Shown: piece by piece, positions 25,099-33,222 of the stretch
Position numbering within the stretch: position 1 is the stretch's first letter
How the letters are laid out: every line of letters begins with the position of its first letter
Assembly: GCA_015069095.1 (NCBI GenBank)
Contig: SVJH01000022.1
Coordinates: forward strand, 1-33,623
Length of the DNA stretch: 33,623 bases
Reading direction: 5' to 3'
DNA from: Oscillospiraceae bacterium
Lineage (GTDB): Bacteria; Bacillota; Clostridia; UMGS1810
Notes under the pieces: generated by a model
Told to the model about the DNA's origin: nothing
Seen by the model: the letters and a program-made list of their open reading frames with translations, nothing else
The model's database searches: none
Program-made: the position numbers and the translations under genes

Positions 25099-26118
25099 TT
25101 AAAACTGTTTCAAAAATCTCAAATCATTTTCGTATAGATGACGCATATCACCTATGTTGTACGATCTCATAACAACACGTTCAAGACCGATACCAAAAGC
25201 AAAACCACTGTATATTTCGGGGTCTATGCCACAGTTTTTAAGAACTTTAGGATGAACCATTCCGGCACCTAAAATTTCAATGAAACCTTCTTTTTTACAA
25301 ACGCTACATCCTTTTCCGCCACATACAAAGCAAGAAATATCAACTTCTGCGCTTGGTTCTGTAAATGGAAAATGATGAGGTCTGAGTCTAAGTTTGATGT
25401 CATCACCGTAAAGTTTTTTAAGAGCAATTTCAAGTGTTCCTTTTAAATCACCCATTGTTATTCCTTTATCTACAACAAGACCTTCCATTTGATGGAAAAC
25501 CGGTGAGTGTGTTGCATCAACAGCGTCTGAACGGAAAACCCTTCCCGGAGCGATAACTCGTATAGGAGGTTTTGTATTTTCCATTACACGCGCTTGAACT
25601 GAAGAAGTTTGTGTTCTTAAAACTACATCATCGCTTATGTAAAACGTATCTTGTGTATCTCTTGCAGGGTGATGTTTAGGAATGTTTAATGCTTCGAAAT
25701 TGTAGTAATCAAGCTCAACTTCGGGACCATCTGCAATAGAAAAACCCATTCCCATAAAGATTTCTTCAAGTCTGTTTTGTACTATTGTTAAAGGATGTTT
25801 ATTGCCCATTTCACTTTTTTTAGAAGGCATTGTTACATCAATTTTTTCATTTTCTAATTTTTTAAGCATTTCAGTTTGTTTTAATTCGTCTCTTTTTTGA
25901 GTAATTGCATTTTCAAGTTCGAAACGAATTTCATTAGCAAGTTGTCCAATTACCGGACGTTCTTCAGCACTAACTGAACCTAAGCCTTTAAGAACCGCGG
26001 TAATTTCACCTTTTTTCCCAAGATATTTTACTCTGAAGTTTTCAAGTTGTTCCATATTATCTATAGAACATAACGCACTTGTTGCATCAGATTTAATTTG
26101 ATTAAGTAGTTCTTTCAC
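25099..26118 (-). CDS. pheS: Phenylalanine-tRNA ligase alpha subunit
   Basis: The product has 339 residues, the usual length. GTG 26118 is preceded by AAGGAGA (26126-26132, seven-base spacing), while an in-frame ATG at 26136 overlaps that site, so GTG is the start. After an N-terminal coiled coil (about 1-85) the class II catalytic core shows [29 protein letters not shown] in consecutive segments, [24 protein letters not shown], the Cys-rich [16 protein letters not shown] loop and motif 3 [13 protein letters not shown]. It activates Phe and, with PheT, charges tRNA-Phe. Its leader is only about 45 bases from the -10 box, too short for a T-box riboswitch. Confidence 0.98.
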   Translation of the reverse strand: MKELLNQIKSDATSALCSIDNMEQLENFRVKYLGKKGEITAVLKGLGSVSAEERPVIGQLANEIRFELENAITQKRDELKQTEMLKKLENEKIDVTMPSKKSEMGNKHPLTIVQNRLEEIFMGMGFSIADGPEVELDYYNFEALNIPKHHPARDTQDTFYISDDVVLRTQTSSVQARVMENTKPPIRVIAPGRVFRSDAVDATHSPVFHQMEGLVVDKGITMGDLKGTLEIALKKLYGDDIKLRLRPHHFPFTEPSAEVDISCFVCGGKGCSVCKKEGFIEILGAGMVHPKVLKNCGIDPEIYSGFAFGIGLERVVMRSYNIGDMRHLYENDLRFLKQF

Positions 26119-26169
26119 GTTATAATCTCCTTCCATAGTATGTAATTAACGTATTTAATCATTCATGGT

Positions 26170-26198
26170 ATTATATCACAAAAACACTAATAATGCAA
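26170..26198 (-). promoter_or_regulatory. Sigma-A promoter for pheS-pheT and the downstream envelope genes
   Basis: On the - strand, TTGCAT (26198-26193) and TATAAT (26175-26170) are 17 bases apart, with TGA just before the -10 (extended -10, TGATATAAT). The -35 is weak (3/6) but the -10 is perfect. It lies between the end of ispA and the start of pheS. Confidence 0.72.
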
Positions 26199-26204
26199 GA
26201 AATA

Positions 26205-27062
26205 TTATACAAAATCAGCAAATAAATAATTAAAGAATTCACATAAAAATTCATTATTATCAAATTCACTTATAAATAAATCGCATTTTTTTACATATTC
26301 AACAATTGTTTTTCTCGCTTTATCTTGTCCCAAAATGTTAATAAAATTTGGAGATCCATCGTCTCCACCGTCTTGTTCTACATCTTCAAAATCATCTCGA
26401 ATTTGAAAGGCAATACCTAAATTCGAGGCGAATTCACTGAATTTTTTTATTTTTTTGTCATCAACTCCAGCGAGAATTGCTGGTGTTACAACAGAAGCAC
26501 ATATAAGCTCGGATGTTTTTTTATCAACAAGTTTCAAGAGCAAATCATAGTCAGCATTTTTATTATCAGTGTTGTTAATATCAATAACTTGTCCGTTTAT
26601 CATGCCACACATACCGGCCTTACATGCGACAAAATTGATTGCTTTTATGCAATTTTTCGGATATTCACATTTTTCAGAATAAAACGACATAATATCGAAC
26701 GCTAAAGTTAATAAAGCATCGCCAACTAAAACCGCCATACCTTCTCCGTACTTTTTATGGCAACTTGGCATACCTCTTCTAAAATCATCATCATCCATGC
26801 AAGGTAAATCATCATGAACTAATGAGTAAGCATGGATAAATTCGATTGCACATGCAAAAGCATAGGCTAAATCCTCATTCACATCGTTTAATTTTGCAAA
26901 TTCAATGCACAGTATTGATCTTAGTCGTTTCCCGCCATTTAAAACTGAATATTTTATTGCTTCTTTTAAATTCGGCTGTGTATCAGTTATTGAGTCGATA
27001 TAATTTTCAATATAATTGTCGATTTTTTTAATTCTCTTAGAATATTCATTTAAAAATTCCAT
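26205..27062 (-). CDS. ispA: Farnesyl diphosphate synthase (polyprenyl synthetase family)
   Basis: The 285-residue product has the all-helical isoprenyl synthase motifs: GGKRLRS (43-49), the first Asp-rich motif HDDLPCMDDDDFRRG (D84, D85, D90), GDALLTLAF, KTSELICAS, and the second Asp-rich motif RDDFEDVEQD (D223, D224, D227). Tyr79, five residues before the first Asp-rich motif, fits a C15 (farnesyl) product. The enzyme condenses IPP with DMAPP and GPP, feeding undecaprenyl phosphate and menaquinone synthesis. It closes the nusB-xseA-xseB-ispA operon in the usual order. GGAGG lies seven bases before the ATG. The C-terminus (FFNYLFADFV) is shorter and more hydrophobic than usual. Confidence 0.94.
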   Translation of the reverse strand: MEFLNEYSKRIKKIDNYIENYIDSITDTQPNLKEAIKYSVLNGGKRLRSILCIEFAKLNDVNEDLAYAFACAIEFIHAYSLVHDDLPCMDDDDFRRGMPSCHKKYGEGMAVLVGDALLTLAFDIMSFYSEKCEYPKNCIKAINFVACKAGMCGMINGQVIDINNTDNKNADYDLLLKLVDKKTSELICASVVTPAILAGVDDKKIKKFSEFASNLGIAFQIRDDFEDVEQDGGDDGSPNFINILGQDKARKTIVEYVKKCDLFISEFDNNEFLCEFFNYLFADFV

Positions 27063-27064
27063 CT

Positions 27065-27289
27065 TTATTCCTCCGGTGTAAAATCTTCTTCTGTTATACC
27101 CTTTTCGGACTCAAAAAGAATTTTTATTTTTTGTTCAGCATTTTCTATTTGTTTAGCACATTCATCTGATAAAAATGCTCCTCTTTCGAAAAGAGAAATG
27201 CATTCATCTAAAGTGGCCTCGCCAGTTTCTAATTTTAATACGATTTCTTCAAGTTCTTTAATGTTTGATTCGAAATTTCCTTTTGACAT
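27065..27289 (-). CDS. xseB: Exodeoxyribonuclease VII small subunit
   Basis: The 74-residue product shows the classic XseB pattern: NFESNIKELEEIVLKLETGEATLDECISLFERGAFLSDECAKQIENAEQKI read as consecutive helices, with an acidic tail. Several XseB chains bind each XseA to form the single-strand exonuclease. It has GGAGGAA before the ATG, follows xseA by 35 bases and ends two bases before ispA. Confidence 0.96.
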   Translation of the reverse strand: MSKGNFESNIKELEEIVLKLETGEATLDECISLFERGAFLSDECAKQIENAEQKIKILFESEKGITEEDFTPEE

Positions 27290-27324
27290 TTCTTCCTCCG
27301 TTTACGATAAATAAATTATGTTAA

Positions 27325-28506
27325 CTAATCTGCTATTGCTGTAATTTCTCCATCTGTTACAGTTATTTTTATTTTGTCTCCACTTTTAACATCATTGACA
27401 GATTTTACAACTTTTCCATTTACTTGTGCATACGAAAACCCACGTTTTATTACAGAAATTGGATTTAATGCCTCAAGTTTACTCATTTGTTTAAGTAAAT
27501 GTGTTTTTTTGTCGGATGTAATTTTTTTGTATATTTCAATAAGTGAGTTGCTTATGTCATCAAGATGTTGTTTTTTACCATTGAGCGCAGATTTGTAATC
27601 TGATAACACCGGACGTTTTAAAAGTGAGTTTAGTTGAGATTTTTTTAATACTGTAAAGTTTTTTAGTAATGAAATTAAACGAACTTTAGTTTTTAATAAG
27701 TTTTGTGATATTTCATCTGTTGATGGAACCGCAAGTTCTGCACCTGCAGATGGTGTTGGTGCTCTTAAATCTGCAACAAAATCTGCAATTGTAAAGTCTG
27801 TTTCGTGCCCTACTGCAGAAATTATAGGTATTTTTGAATTGTATATTGCATACGCTACTTTTTCTTCATTAAATGCCCACAAGTCTTCTATAGAACCACC
27901 GCCACGTCCTGCAATAATTACATCAACACTGTTTAGTTTATTAAAAGTTTCAATTCCCTTTACAATAGTGTCCCCTGCTCCCACGCCTTGTACCTGAGCA
28001 GGATAAATTATAATATCACAAAGTGTATATCTTCGTTTTAAAACATTTAATATATCTCTTATTGCTGCACCGGTTGGCGATGTTATTACACCAATTCGTG
28101 CAGGGTATTTTGGGATTTCTTTCTTATGTGAAGTTGCAAAAAGCCCTTCTTTTTCAAGTTTTTCTTTAAGTTGTTCATACGCAATATGAAGTTCTCCCAC
28201 TCCATCGGGTATCATACTTTCAATATATAATTGATATTGACCATCACGTTCAAATACAGCAACCTTACCACAAGCAATAACTTTCATTCCGTTGTCCGGA
28301 TTAAACTTTAATGTTGAGGTACTTCCTTTAAACATTATGGCTTTTAAAACACTATTTTCGTCTTTTAAAGTTAAGTATAAATGGCCTGTATAATGTTTCT
28401 TGAAATTTGAAATTTCTCCCTTTATCCATACTTTTTGCAAATGTACGTTATTATCAAAATACCTTTTTATGTAATTGTTTAATTGACTTACTGTGATTAC
28501 AGACAT
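27325..28506 (-). CDS. xseA: Exodeoxyribonuclease VII large subunit
   Basis: The product has 393 residues from ATG 28506 (GGAGG six bases upstream); a TTG at 28509 is possible but less likely. The N-terminal OB-fold DNA-binding domain (about 1-100) carries VSQLNNYIKRYFDNN and VWIKGEISNFKKHYTGHLYLTLKD. The catalytic domain includes RIGVITSPTGAAIRDIL, IIYPAQVQG, IIAGRGGGSIEDLWAFN, and VGHETDFTIADFVADLRAPTPSAGAE in sequence. A coiled-coil region precedes the C-terminal segment. The enzyme degrades single-stranded DNA in both directions and works with XseB. It overlaps no gene; nusB stops 12 bases before the ATG. Confidence 0.97.
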   Translation of the reverse strand: MSVITVSQLNNYIKRYFDNNVHLQKVWIKGEISNFKKHYTGHLYLTLKDENSVLKAIMFKGSTSTLKFNPDNGMKVIACGKVAVFERDGQYQLYIESMIPDGVGELHIAYEQLKEKLEKEGLFATSHKKEIPKYPARIGVITSPTGAAIRDILNVLKRRYTLCDIIIYPAQVQGVGAGDTIVKGIETFNKLNSVDVIIAGRGGGSIEDLWAFNEEKVAYAIYNSKIPIISAVGHETDFTIADFVADLRAPTPSAGAELAVPSTDEISQNLLKTKVRLISLLKNFTVLKKSQLNSLLKRPVLSDYKSALNGKKQHLDDISNSLIEIYKKITSDKKTHLLKQMSKLEALNPISVIKRGFSYAQVNGKVVKSVNDVKSGDKIKITVTDGEITAIAD

Positions 28507-28518
28507 CAAAATCCTCCG

Positions 28519-28920
28519 TTATTTAACGATATTCGCCAATACTCCATTTATGAATGACGGATCTTCATCGTTTCCGTAAATTTTTGCAAGTTCAACCGCT
28601 TCATTTATTGCAACTTGAAACGGAACATCATCGCAGAATTCTATTTCACAAATCGCAAGTCTAAGGATTGCCACAGTTGTTTTTGCAAGACGCGATACGG
28701 TCCAACCCCTTAAATTTTTCTGAATTTTTGCATCAATATTTTCCACGTTTTCAAAGCATTTTTTTACAGTAAAGTTAATGTATTCAATGTCTTTCTTATT
28801 CAAATCATCTTCGTCATATGTATTTGCATAATAATTCAGTCTTGTTTCGTATTCATTTTCATGAAACGGTATTTCAAAAATAAGTTTAAATGCACAGTCT
28901 CTTGCTTTTTTTCTACTCAT
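28519..28920 (-). CDS. nusB: Transcription antitermination protein NusB
   Basis: The 133-residue, all-helical protein has the family hallmarks: SRKKARDCAFKLIFEI at the start, LRGWTVSRLAKTTVAILRLAICEIEF in the middle, and the C-terminal signature VPFQVAINEAVELAKIYGNDEDPSFINGVLANI. NusB binds boxA RNA with NusE (S10) and supports rRNA transcription. GGGGG lies just upstream of the ATG. A TATAAT occurs in the AT-rich gap upstream (about 28945-28955), but its -35 is unconvincing. It is first of the nusB-xseA-xseB-ispA operon, after the terminator of the Asp23 gene. Confidence 0.97.
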   Translation of the reverse strand: MSRKKARDCAFKLIFEIPFHENEYETRLNYYANTYDEDDLNKKDIEYINFTVKKCFENVENIDAKIQKNLRGWTVSRLAKTTVAILRLAICEIEFCDDVPFQVAINEAVELAKIYGNDEDPSFINGVLANIVK

Positions 28921-28967
28921 TTGTATCCCCCTAAATTTACTCTTAATATATTATAATATATATTTTT

Positions 28968-29009
28968 AAAAAAATAAACCCCAATATGCAATTTTTTTAC
29001 ATATTAGGG
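28968..29009 (-). terminator. Rho-independent terminator after the Asp23/YqhY gene
   Basis: On the - strand CCCTAATATG (29009-29000) pairs with CATATTGGGG (28988-28979), one G-T wobble included, around an 11-base loop. It is followed by TTTATTTTTTT. It separates the Asp23-family gene from nusB. Confidence 0.85.
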
Positions 29010-29015
29010 CAAAAA

Positions 29016-29417
29016 TTATTCATTTTCTTCTGCAATTTCGTTGTTTTCATCTTCATTTTCGTCAACTACATTTATTCCTGTTATATGAATGTTAATTTTG
29101 TCTACTTCAAGCCCAGTCATAGATTCAACTTCTCTTTTTATATTTTCCTGTGCTTCCCATGCAACTTCAGGAATACGCACACCAAATTTAATTACTAATG
29201 ATACGTCAATAGTAACTGACTTTTCGTTAAATACTACTTTGATGCCTTTTCCGTAAGATTTTTTCACAAATTTTTGTTTAAGTTCTCCAGCAAGCGAAGA
29301 ACTTGTTCCGCAAATTCCATTTATTTCTTTTATTGCAATTTCTGATATCGTAGCAACTACTTCTTCTGAAATTTTAATATTACCAGCACTTTTTGAAGCT
29401 TCGAAAGATTTGTCCAT
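29016..29417 (-). CDS. Asp23/Gls24 family envelope stress protein (YqhY type)
   Basis: The 133-residue product contains the Asp23 domain: GNIKISEEVVATISEIAIKEINGICG at the start, SVTIDVSLVIKFGVRIPEVAWEAQENIKREVESMTGLEVDKINIHITGI after it, and a Glu/Asp/Asn-rich tail. It has no membrane segment. In Firmicutes a YqhY protein is encoded between spoIIIAH and accBC/nusB and has been connected with control of acetyl-CoA carboxylase and envelope stress. The acc genes are absent here. It has TGGAGG before the ATG, its own extended -10 promoter at 29457-29485 and a terminator at 28968-29009, so it can be expressed apart from sporulation. Confidence 0.93.
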   Translation of the reverse strand: MDKSFEASKSAGNIKISEEVVATISEIAIKEINGICGTSSSLAGELKQKFVKKSYGKGIKVVFNEKSVTIDVSLVIKFGVRIPEVAWEAQENIKREVESMTGLEVDKINIHITGINVVDENEDENNEIAEENE

Positions 29418-29456
29418 AGTAAAACCTCCAACTTTAATTCAGAATCTTTTAATAAT

Positions 29457-29485
29457 ATTATAACACATATTTTATTCAACTTCAA
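29457..29485 (-). promoter_or_regulatory. Sigma-A promoter for the Asp23/YqhY gene, inside the end of spoIIIAH
   Basis: TTGAAG (29485-29480) and TATAAT (29462-29457) on the - strand have 17-base spacing and TGT before the -10 (extended -10). The -35 lies in the last codons of spoIIIAH. Confidence 0.7.
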
Positions 29486-30008
29486 CTATTTTTACATTTT
29501 TTGTATCAATGTATTCATTAATCACATCATAAATTTGCGAAACCTGAGGCTCGGTGAGCTTTTTCCCTTTTACTGTTATAGTAACAGAGTCTTTATCAAC
29601 AAATGCCATTACATCTTCAAATCCTTTTAATTTTATTATATTTTCGATGTTTATTTCTTTTTCGATATTATCCGAAATATTTATAAGCATTTCTTCTGCT
29701 TTGATTTTTGCATCATCAGTCGTATTTGAATTATTTATCGTATTAGTTAATAAATCAATGTTTTCACTGCGAGATTCATCTCTTTCAAGTTTGCATTTAA
29801 CAAATAGATTTTCACCATTGTTTATTGTTCCGCTTGCCATTTTTGCTTCCCCTAATGTTCTTTCAGTCTCAGCATCTATTTGGTTTACTACATTGACATA
29901 TTCTTCAAGATCGCTTTGGTTATTACTTTCAAATCTTAAATATCCTGCAATACATACTCCAACAGCAAGTAAGAGTAATATCATTTTTCTTTTTTTAAAT
30001 GTAAACAT
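29472..30008 (-). CDS. spoIIIAH: Stage III sporulation protein AH
   Basis: The product has 178 residues from ATG 30008, which has GAGGA six bases upstream; an ATG at 30014 directly touches that site. One N-terminal membrane helix (about 7-23) is followed by a coiled-coil-like Glu-rich stretch and a C-terminal ring-building domain of the YscJ/FliF type, ending in VTITVKGKKLTEPQVSQIYDVINEYIDT and KNVKIVEVE. SpoIIIAH in the mother-cell membrane binds SpoIIQ of the forespore, forming the channel needed for late forespore gene expression. It is last of the spoIIIA operon, and spoIIIAG's stop lies in its ribosome site. Confidence 0.95.
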   Translation of the reverse strand: MFTFKKRKMILLLLAVGVCIAGYLRFESNNQSDLEEYVNVVNQIDAETERTLGEAKMASGTINNGENLFVKCKLERDESRSENIDLLTNTINNSNTTDDAKIKAEEMLINISDNIEKEINIENIIKLKGFEDVMAFVDKDSVTITVKGKKLTEPQVSQIYDVINEYIDTKNVKIVEVE

Positions 30009-30017
30009 ATGCATTCC

Positions 30018-30530
30018 TCACTTTCTTGGTAAAACCTCAACTTTATGTATTCCTACATTTAAAACTGTTTTTACTGCATTTTTTATGTTTCCCTTTACCG
30101 TGGAATTTTTTGCGCCATCTGCTACAACGATCACTCCTCTTACAGTCGGAATCATTTCTTTAACTACAAACGGAGTTTGTACATTACCTTCTTTGCTCAT
30201 AACAGTCATTGAATCTATATCTCTGACATTTTTATCGTTTTGCTCATTAGAAGAACTTTTAATATCTTTTGCTACAATTTTTTCAAATTTGTTTTCAAAA
30301 ACAATCATCACCTCAACTTTACCTGCGCCATTTATTTTTGACAGTATATCTTCGAGTTCTTTTTTTATCTTATTTTCATCAAAAGTATTAAGTTTTTCCT
30401 CGTTTTTTGCTGTATTATTATTTATTTTGAGTATACCAGGCCCAATCATAAGTATAATTCCGACTATCAAAATAATAACTAAAGTTTTTCTCGAATAATT
30501 CCCAATAATTCTTTTTATAATTTCGTTCAC
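30018..30530 (-). CDS. spoIIIAG: Stage III sporulation protein AG
   Basis: The 170-residue product starts at GTG 30530 with TGGAG about five bases upstream. One N-terminal membrane helix (about 16-34) is followed by a linker and a ring-building domain: LEDILSKINGAGKVEVMIVFE, a variable loop rich in Ser/Asn/Asp (about 90-115), then VVKEMIPTVRGVIVVADGA and a C-terminal helix with VKTVLNVGIHKVEVLP. SpoIIIAG forms a large ring in the mother-cell/forespore channel. It abuts spoIIIAF and shares its ribosome site with that gene's end. Confidence 0.95.
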   Translation of the reverse strand: MNEIIKRIIGNYSRKTLVIILIVGIILMIGPGILKINNNTAKNEEKLNTFDENKIKKELEDILSKINGAGKVEVMIVFENKFEKIVAKDIKSSSNEQNDKNVRDIDSMTVMSKEGNVQTPFVVKEMIPTVRGVIVVADGAKNSTVKGNIKNAVKTVLNVGIHKVEVLPRK

Positions 30531-31001
30531 TTATTCTCCAGTCCCATCTTCAAAGGTAATATTATCAATCGAATATGTCTTTTTTATGTGATTTTTTATA
30601 GTATTTTCACTTAACTTATTGCATTTTACAAATAAGGATATGTTGTCAAAATTCCCTTCAACTTTTGCGGTGATTGTGCAATCTAAATTTAATTTGTTTT
30701 TAATATTCTTTTCAATTTCATACTTCAAATTTTCCTCAAATAAGTCATTAATTTGCAAATCATATTCTTTCCTATAATTACTGCTATCAAAATTTATTGA
30801 TTTAAATAATTCACTTTCAGCAGGATTATATGTTATAGAAAGTAAAGAATATATTGAAGATATTATGGTAATTGTTATAATTAGTCCAAATGCAAATTTG
30901 ATATATTTTTTATATATACCTTCCGGGGATATGCTTTCAAGTACAACACTAATAAGAATTATTCCAATTGAAGATGCTACAAAATCAGAAAATACTTGCA
31001 T
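30531..31001 (-). CDS. spoIIIAF: Stage III sporulation protein AF
   Basis: The 156-residue product has two N-terminal membrane helices (about 7-25 and 33-55; SSIGIILISVVLESISPEGIYKKYIKFAFGL read in order) and a C-terminal soluble domain (about 85-156) with a ring-building-like alpha/beta pattern ending in the acidic ITFEDGTGE. It is a component of the SpoIIIA-SpoIIQ channel. AGGAG precedes the ATG and the gene lies 14 bases after spoIIIAE. Confidence 0.92.
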   Translation of the reverse strand: MQVFSDFVASSIGIILISVVLESISPEGIYKKYIKFAFGLIITITIISSIYSLLSITYNPAESELFKSINFDSSNYRKEYDLQINDLFEENLKYEIEKNIKNKLNLDCTITAKVEGNFDNISLFVKCNKLSENTIKNHIKKTYSIDNITFEDGTGE

Positions 31002-31015
31002 ATAAATTTCTCCTG

Positions 31016-32122
31016 TTAATTACAAAGTGCAATAATTATACCCAACGATAAAACCAACGTCATTGACACAATTAGTATCATTGTCGACATAATTTGTATA
31101 GAAGATGCCGCTCCACTTACTAAGTTACTTAGTTTTCTTTCTGAAACAGGTTCTATAATGCCGGCGGCAAGCCTATAAAGCCAAGTAATTACCAAAAGTT
31201 TTATATATGGATAAATACTTATAAGACATATTGCAATAATTCCAACTATTCCAACGGAGTTTTTAAGAAGCGTTGCTGACGAAACGACTGTATCGAGTGT
31301 ATCGGATAATAGTCTACCTACAACAGGAACAAAATTCCCCATAGAATACTTTATAGTTTTTATACCAATCCTATCAACTGTTGCACCTTTTAATCCCGAT
31401 AAACTTAATGCGCTGACAAAAACTGTCATTGAAAATCCCAAAATCCAATTTATAGTTTGCTTTAGCAAAGAAATTATCTTTGAAATTTGAATTTTATCAG
31501 ATGCATTGTTAACTGTGGTTAATAAAAACACCCAATAGTTAAGCGGAAAGAGCACGTTTTCTATAAGTTGTGTACAAATATGTATTAAGTATAAAAAAAT
31601 TGCATTGATTGCTGTCGCTGTACTTACATGACCGGTTGCTGCAACTGTAGTTACATACAAAGGTGTTGATACTTCAATTAGCGATATTTGTGTTTTGAGA
31701 GTGTTTTTTGCAAGTTCGTAGCAACTTTTATATGAACTTGCAAGGATATATATGTACACAAAATATATACTCAAAAATGCAATATCAGCAACATTCCGTC
31801 TTGAAAAAGATGATTGAAAATTTACAATAAACCCAGCAAATACAGAAAATGCGATTAAAAATAATATACTTTTTAAATTTACCTTTATTTCGCCAACAAT
31901 ATAACTTAACAAATCGGAAAATATATTTTGGTTTTCATCAGTGTATCCATTAAGTATATTTTCAACGTTTTTTTTAAAATCAAATTCTTTGTCATAAACT
32001 GACGATATTATATTGTTGATTTCATCAAAATCAGTACTTTCAAGAATTTCTGTTGCATGAGCAGTCTTCTGCATATATAATGTTAAAATTAAAACAATAA
32101 CTATCGTTAATCTATATTTCAT
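31016..32122 (-). CDS. spoIIIAE: Stage III sporulation protein AE
   Basis: The product has 368 residues from ATG 32122. An in-frame ATG at 32134 has no upstream ribosome site and its first codons supply the AGGAG used by 32122, though the spacing is short. It starts with a signal peptide (MKYRLTIVIVLILTLYMQKTAHA), then has an extracytoplasmic region and about seven membrane helices. Conserved family segments include GNFVPVVGRLLSDTLDTV, ATAINAIF and IIEPVSERKLS. SpoIIIAE is the largest membrane component of the mother-cell channel. It overlaps the end of spoIIIAD if 32134 is used, otherwise lies nine bases after it. Confidence 0.95.
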   Translation of the reverse strand: MKYRLTIVIVLILTLYMQKTAHATEILESTDFDEINNIISSVYDKEFDFKKNVENILNGYTDENQNIFSDLLSYIVGEIKVNLKSILFLIAFSVFAGFIVNFQSSFSRRNVADIAFLSIYFVYIYILASSYKSCYELAKNTLKTQISLIEVSTPLYVTTVAATGHVSTATAINAIFLYLIHICTQLIENVLFPLNYWVFLLTTVNNASDKIQISKIISLLKQTINWILGFSMTVFVSALSLSGLKGATVDRIGIKTIKYSMGNFVPVVGRLLSDTLDTVVSSATLLKNSVGIVGIIAICLISIYPYIKLLVITWLYRLAAGIIEPVSERKLSNLVSGAASSIQIMSTMILIVSMTLVLSLGIIIALCN

Positions 32123-32130
32123 TTTTCTCC

Positions 32131-32514
32131 TCATATCAATGTAAGAATTAAATCTGCAAGTGATATAATTATTGGAATTGTAAGTGCAATAATTATTATT
32201 TTGCCTGCAAATTCAACTTTGGCAGCATTTGATTTTTCGCCGGCATCTTCACAAATCGTTGATGCAAACTCGCATATATATGACACGACTACAATTTTTA
32301 AAATAATAGCAAAGAATTCTGAATTAAGGTTGAATTTTCCTACAAGTTCGTATACCGAGTTTGATATGTTACCTATGTACTTAGTGATACTTATAAAAAC
32401 AAAAGTTCCAAATATTAAACTTAAATATATCGAAAATTCTGCTGCAGACTTTCTTAAAATGACTGACAGTATTGTAGTTATTATCGCTAATGCGCTGATT
32501 TGTATTATACTCAT
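32131..32514 (-). CDS. spoIIIAD: Stage III sporulation protein AD
   Basis: The 127-residue membrane protein has about four helices. The segment VVSYICEFASTICEDAGEKSNAAKVEFAGKIIIIALTIPI is the clear SpoIIIAD/AC family signature. It starts inside the stop codon of spoIIIAC (ATGA overlap), indicating coupled translation. It is a membrane component of the SpoIIIA channel. Confidence 0.95.
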   Translation of the reverse strand: MSIIQISALAIITTILSVILRKSAAEFSIYLSLIFGTFVFISITKYIGNISNSVYELVGKFNLNSEFFAIILKIVVVSYICEFASTICEDAGEKSNAAKVEFAGKIIIIALTIPIIISLADLILTLI

Positions 32515-32705
32515 AGATTAAATATCGACTTAATTGTTTCAAACAATAAACTAATCTGATTTATTACCATAAGTAACACAACAATAAGTCCTGTAAGAGT
32601 CGTCATCATAGCTTGTTCTTCTCTGCCTGACCTTATCAACACCTGATTTAAAACAGATACTATTATTCCAATTGCTGCTATTTGAAAAATTAAATCTACT
32701 TCCAT
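32511..32705 (-). CDS. spoIIIAC: Stage III sporulation protein AC
   Basis: The 64-residue protein has two membrane helices (about 6-22 and 36-55) connected by the basic, conserved loop LIRSGREEQAMM. The length and sequence fit SpoIIIAC, a small mother-cell channel subunit. AGGAGG-like bases (TAGGAGG) precede the ATG; it overlaps spoIIIAD by four bases. Confidence 0.96.
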   Translation of the reverse strand: MEVDLIFQIAAIGIIVSVLNQVLIRSGREEQAMMTTLTGLIVVLLMVINQISLLFETIKSIFNL

Positions 32706-32720
32706 TGTATCCTCCTAAAA

Positions 32721-33215
32721 CTAAATAAGTAAAACAACTACTAATATTCCACCATATAGTGCTAAATTTCTAAATAATTTTTCGTTTTTCAGTATATAAT
32801 TTTCTTTTTTATATATTTCACTTTCCAAATTTAATAAATAGTTTTCAAACAAGTTTTTTTGACCTTCAACATCTACCGATAAAAAAAGATTAACAAAATC
32901 AAAAAAAATTTTTTTATCAGTTTTTAATGTAACTATATTGTCTATACATGATTTCCATTTTACATCGATATCTTCTGTGTGATTATCTTCAATAAAACTT
33001 TCATAAATTGTCTTCATATATGTGTTATTATGAGATAACTGTTTAATTATTTTAGGTAACGGTTCTTTACAAAAATATATGTTGTTTTTCATATATAAGA
33101 TATCATTTTTAAAATCTTTAAGTCTTAATAAACTTATTTTTAAATCTTTACATTTTAAAAATCCATACATATATGATGAAACTATTATAAAAATTGCCCC
33201 AATAAACTTATACAT
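32721..33215 (-). CDS. spoIIIAB: Stage III sporulation protein AB
   Basis: The 164-residue product has one N-terminal helix (about 3-18), a long alpha-helical cytoplasmic part with SLLRLKDFKNDILYMKNNIYFCKEPLPKII in consecutive helices, and a C-terminal hydrophobic helix (about 150-164). It resembles the type II secretion platform protein GspF in fold and is thought to work with the ATPase SpoIIIAA. The sequence is Lys/Asn-rich and more diverged than its neighbours, but position and topology fit. AAGGTG lies upstream of the ATG. Confidence 0.9.
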   Translation of the reverse strand: MYKFIGAIFIIVSSYMYGFLKCKDLKISLLRLKDFKNDILYMKNNIYFCKEPLPKIIKQLSHNNTYMKTIYESFIEDNHTEDIDVKWKSCIDNIVTLKTDKKIFFDFVNLFLSVDVEGQKNLFENYLLNLESEIYKKENYILKNEKLFRNLALYGGILVVVLLI

Positions 33216-33222
33216 CTGTCAT

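Noticed and set aside
26119-26204. T-box riboswitch in front of pheS
   Set aside because: The space is too short and no T-box core or antiterminator pairing is visible.
29554-30498. Long open frame on the + strand (314 codons) opposite spoIIIAG and spoIIIAH
   Set aside because: The - strand genes are unmistakable. The + frame is Ser/Phe/Leu-rich, has no ribosome site and is a shadow of the biased codon use on the other strand.
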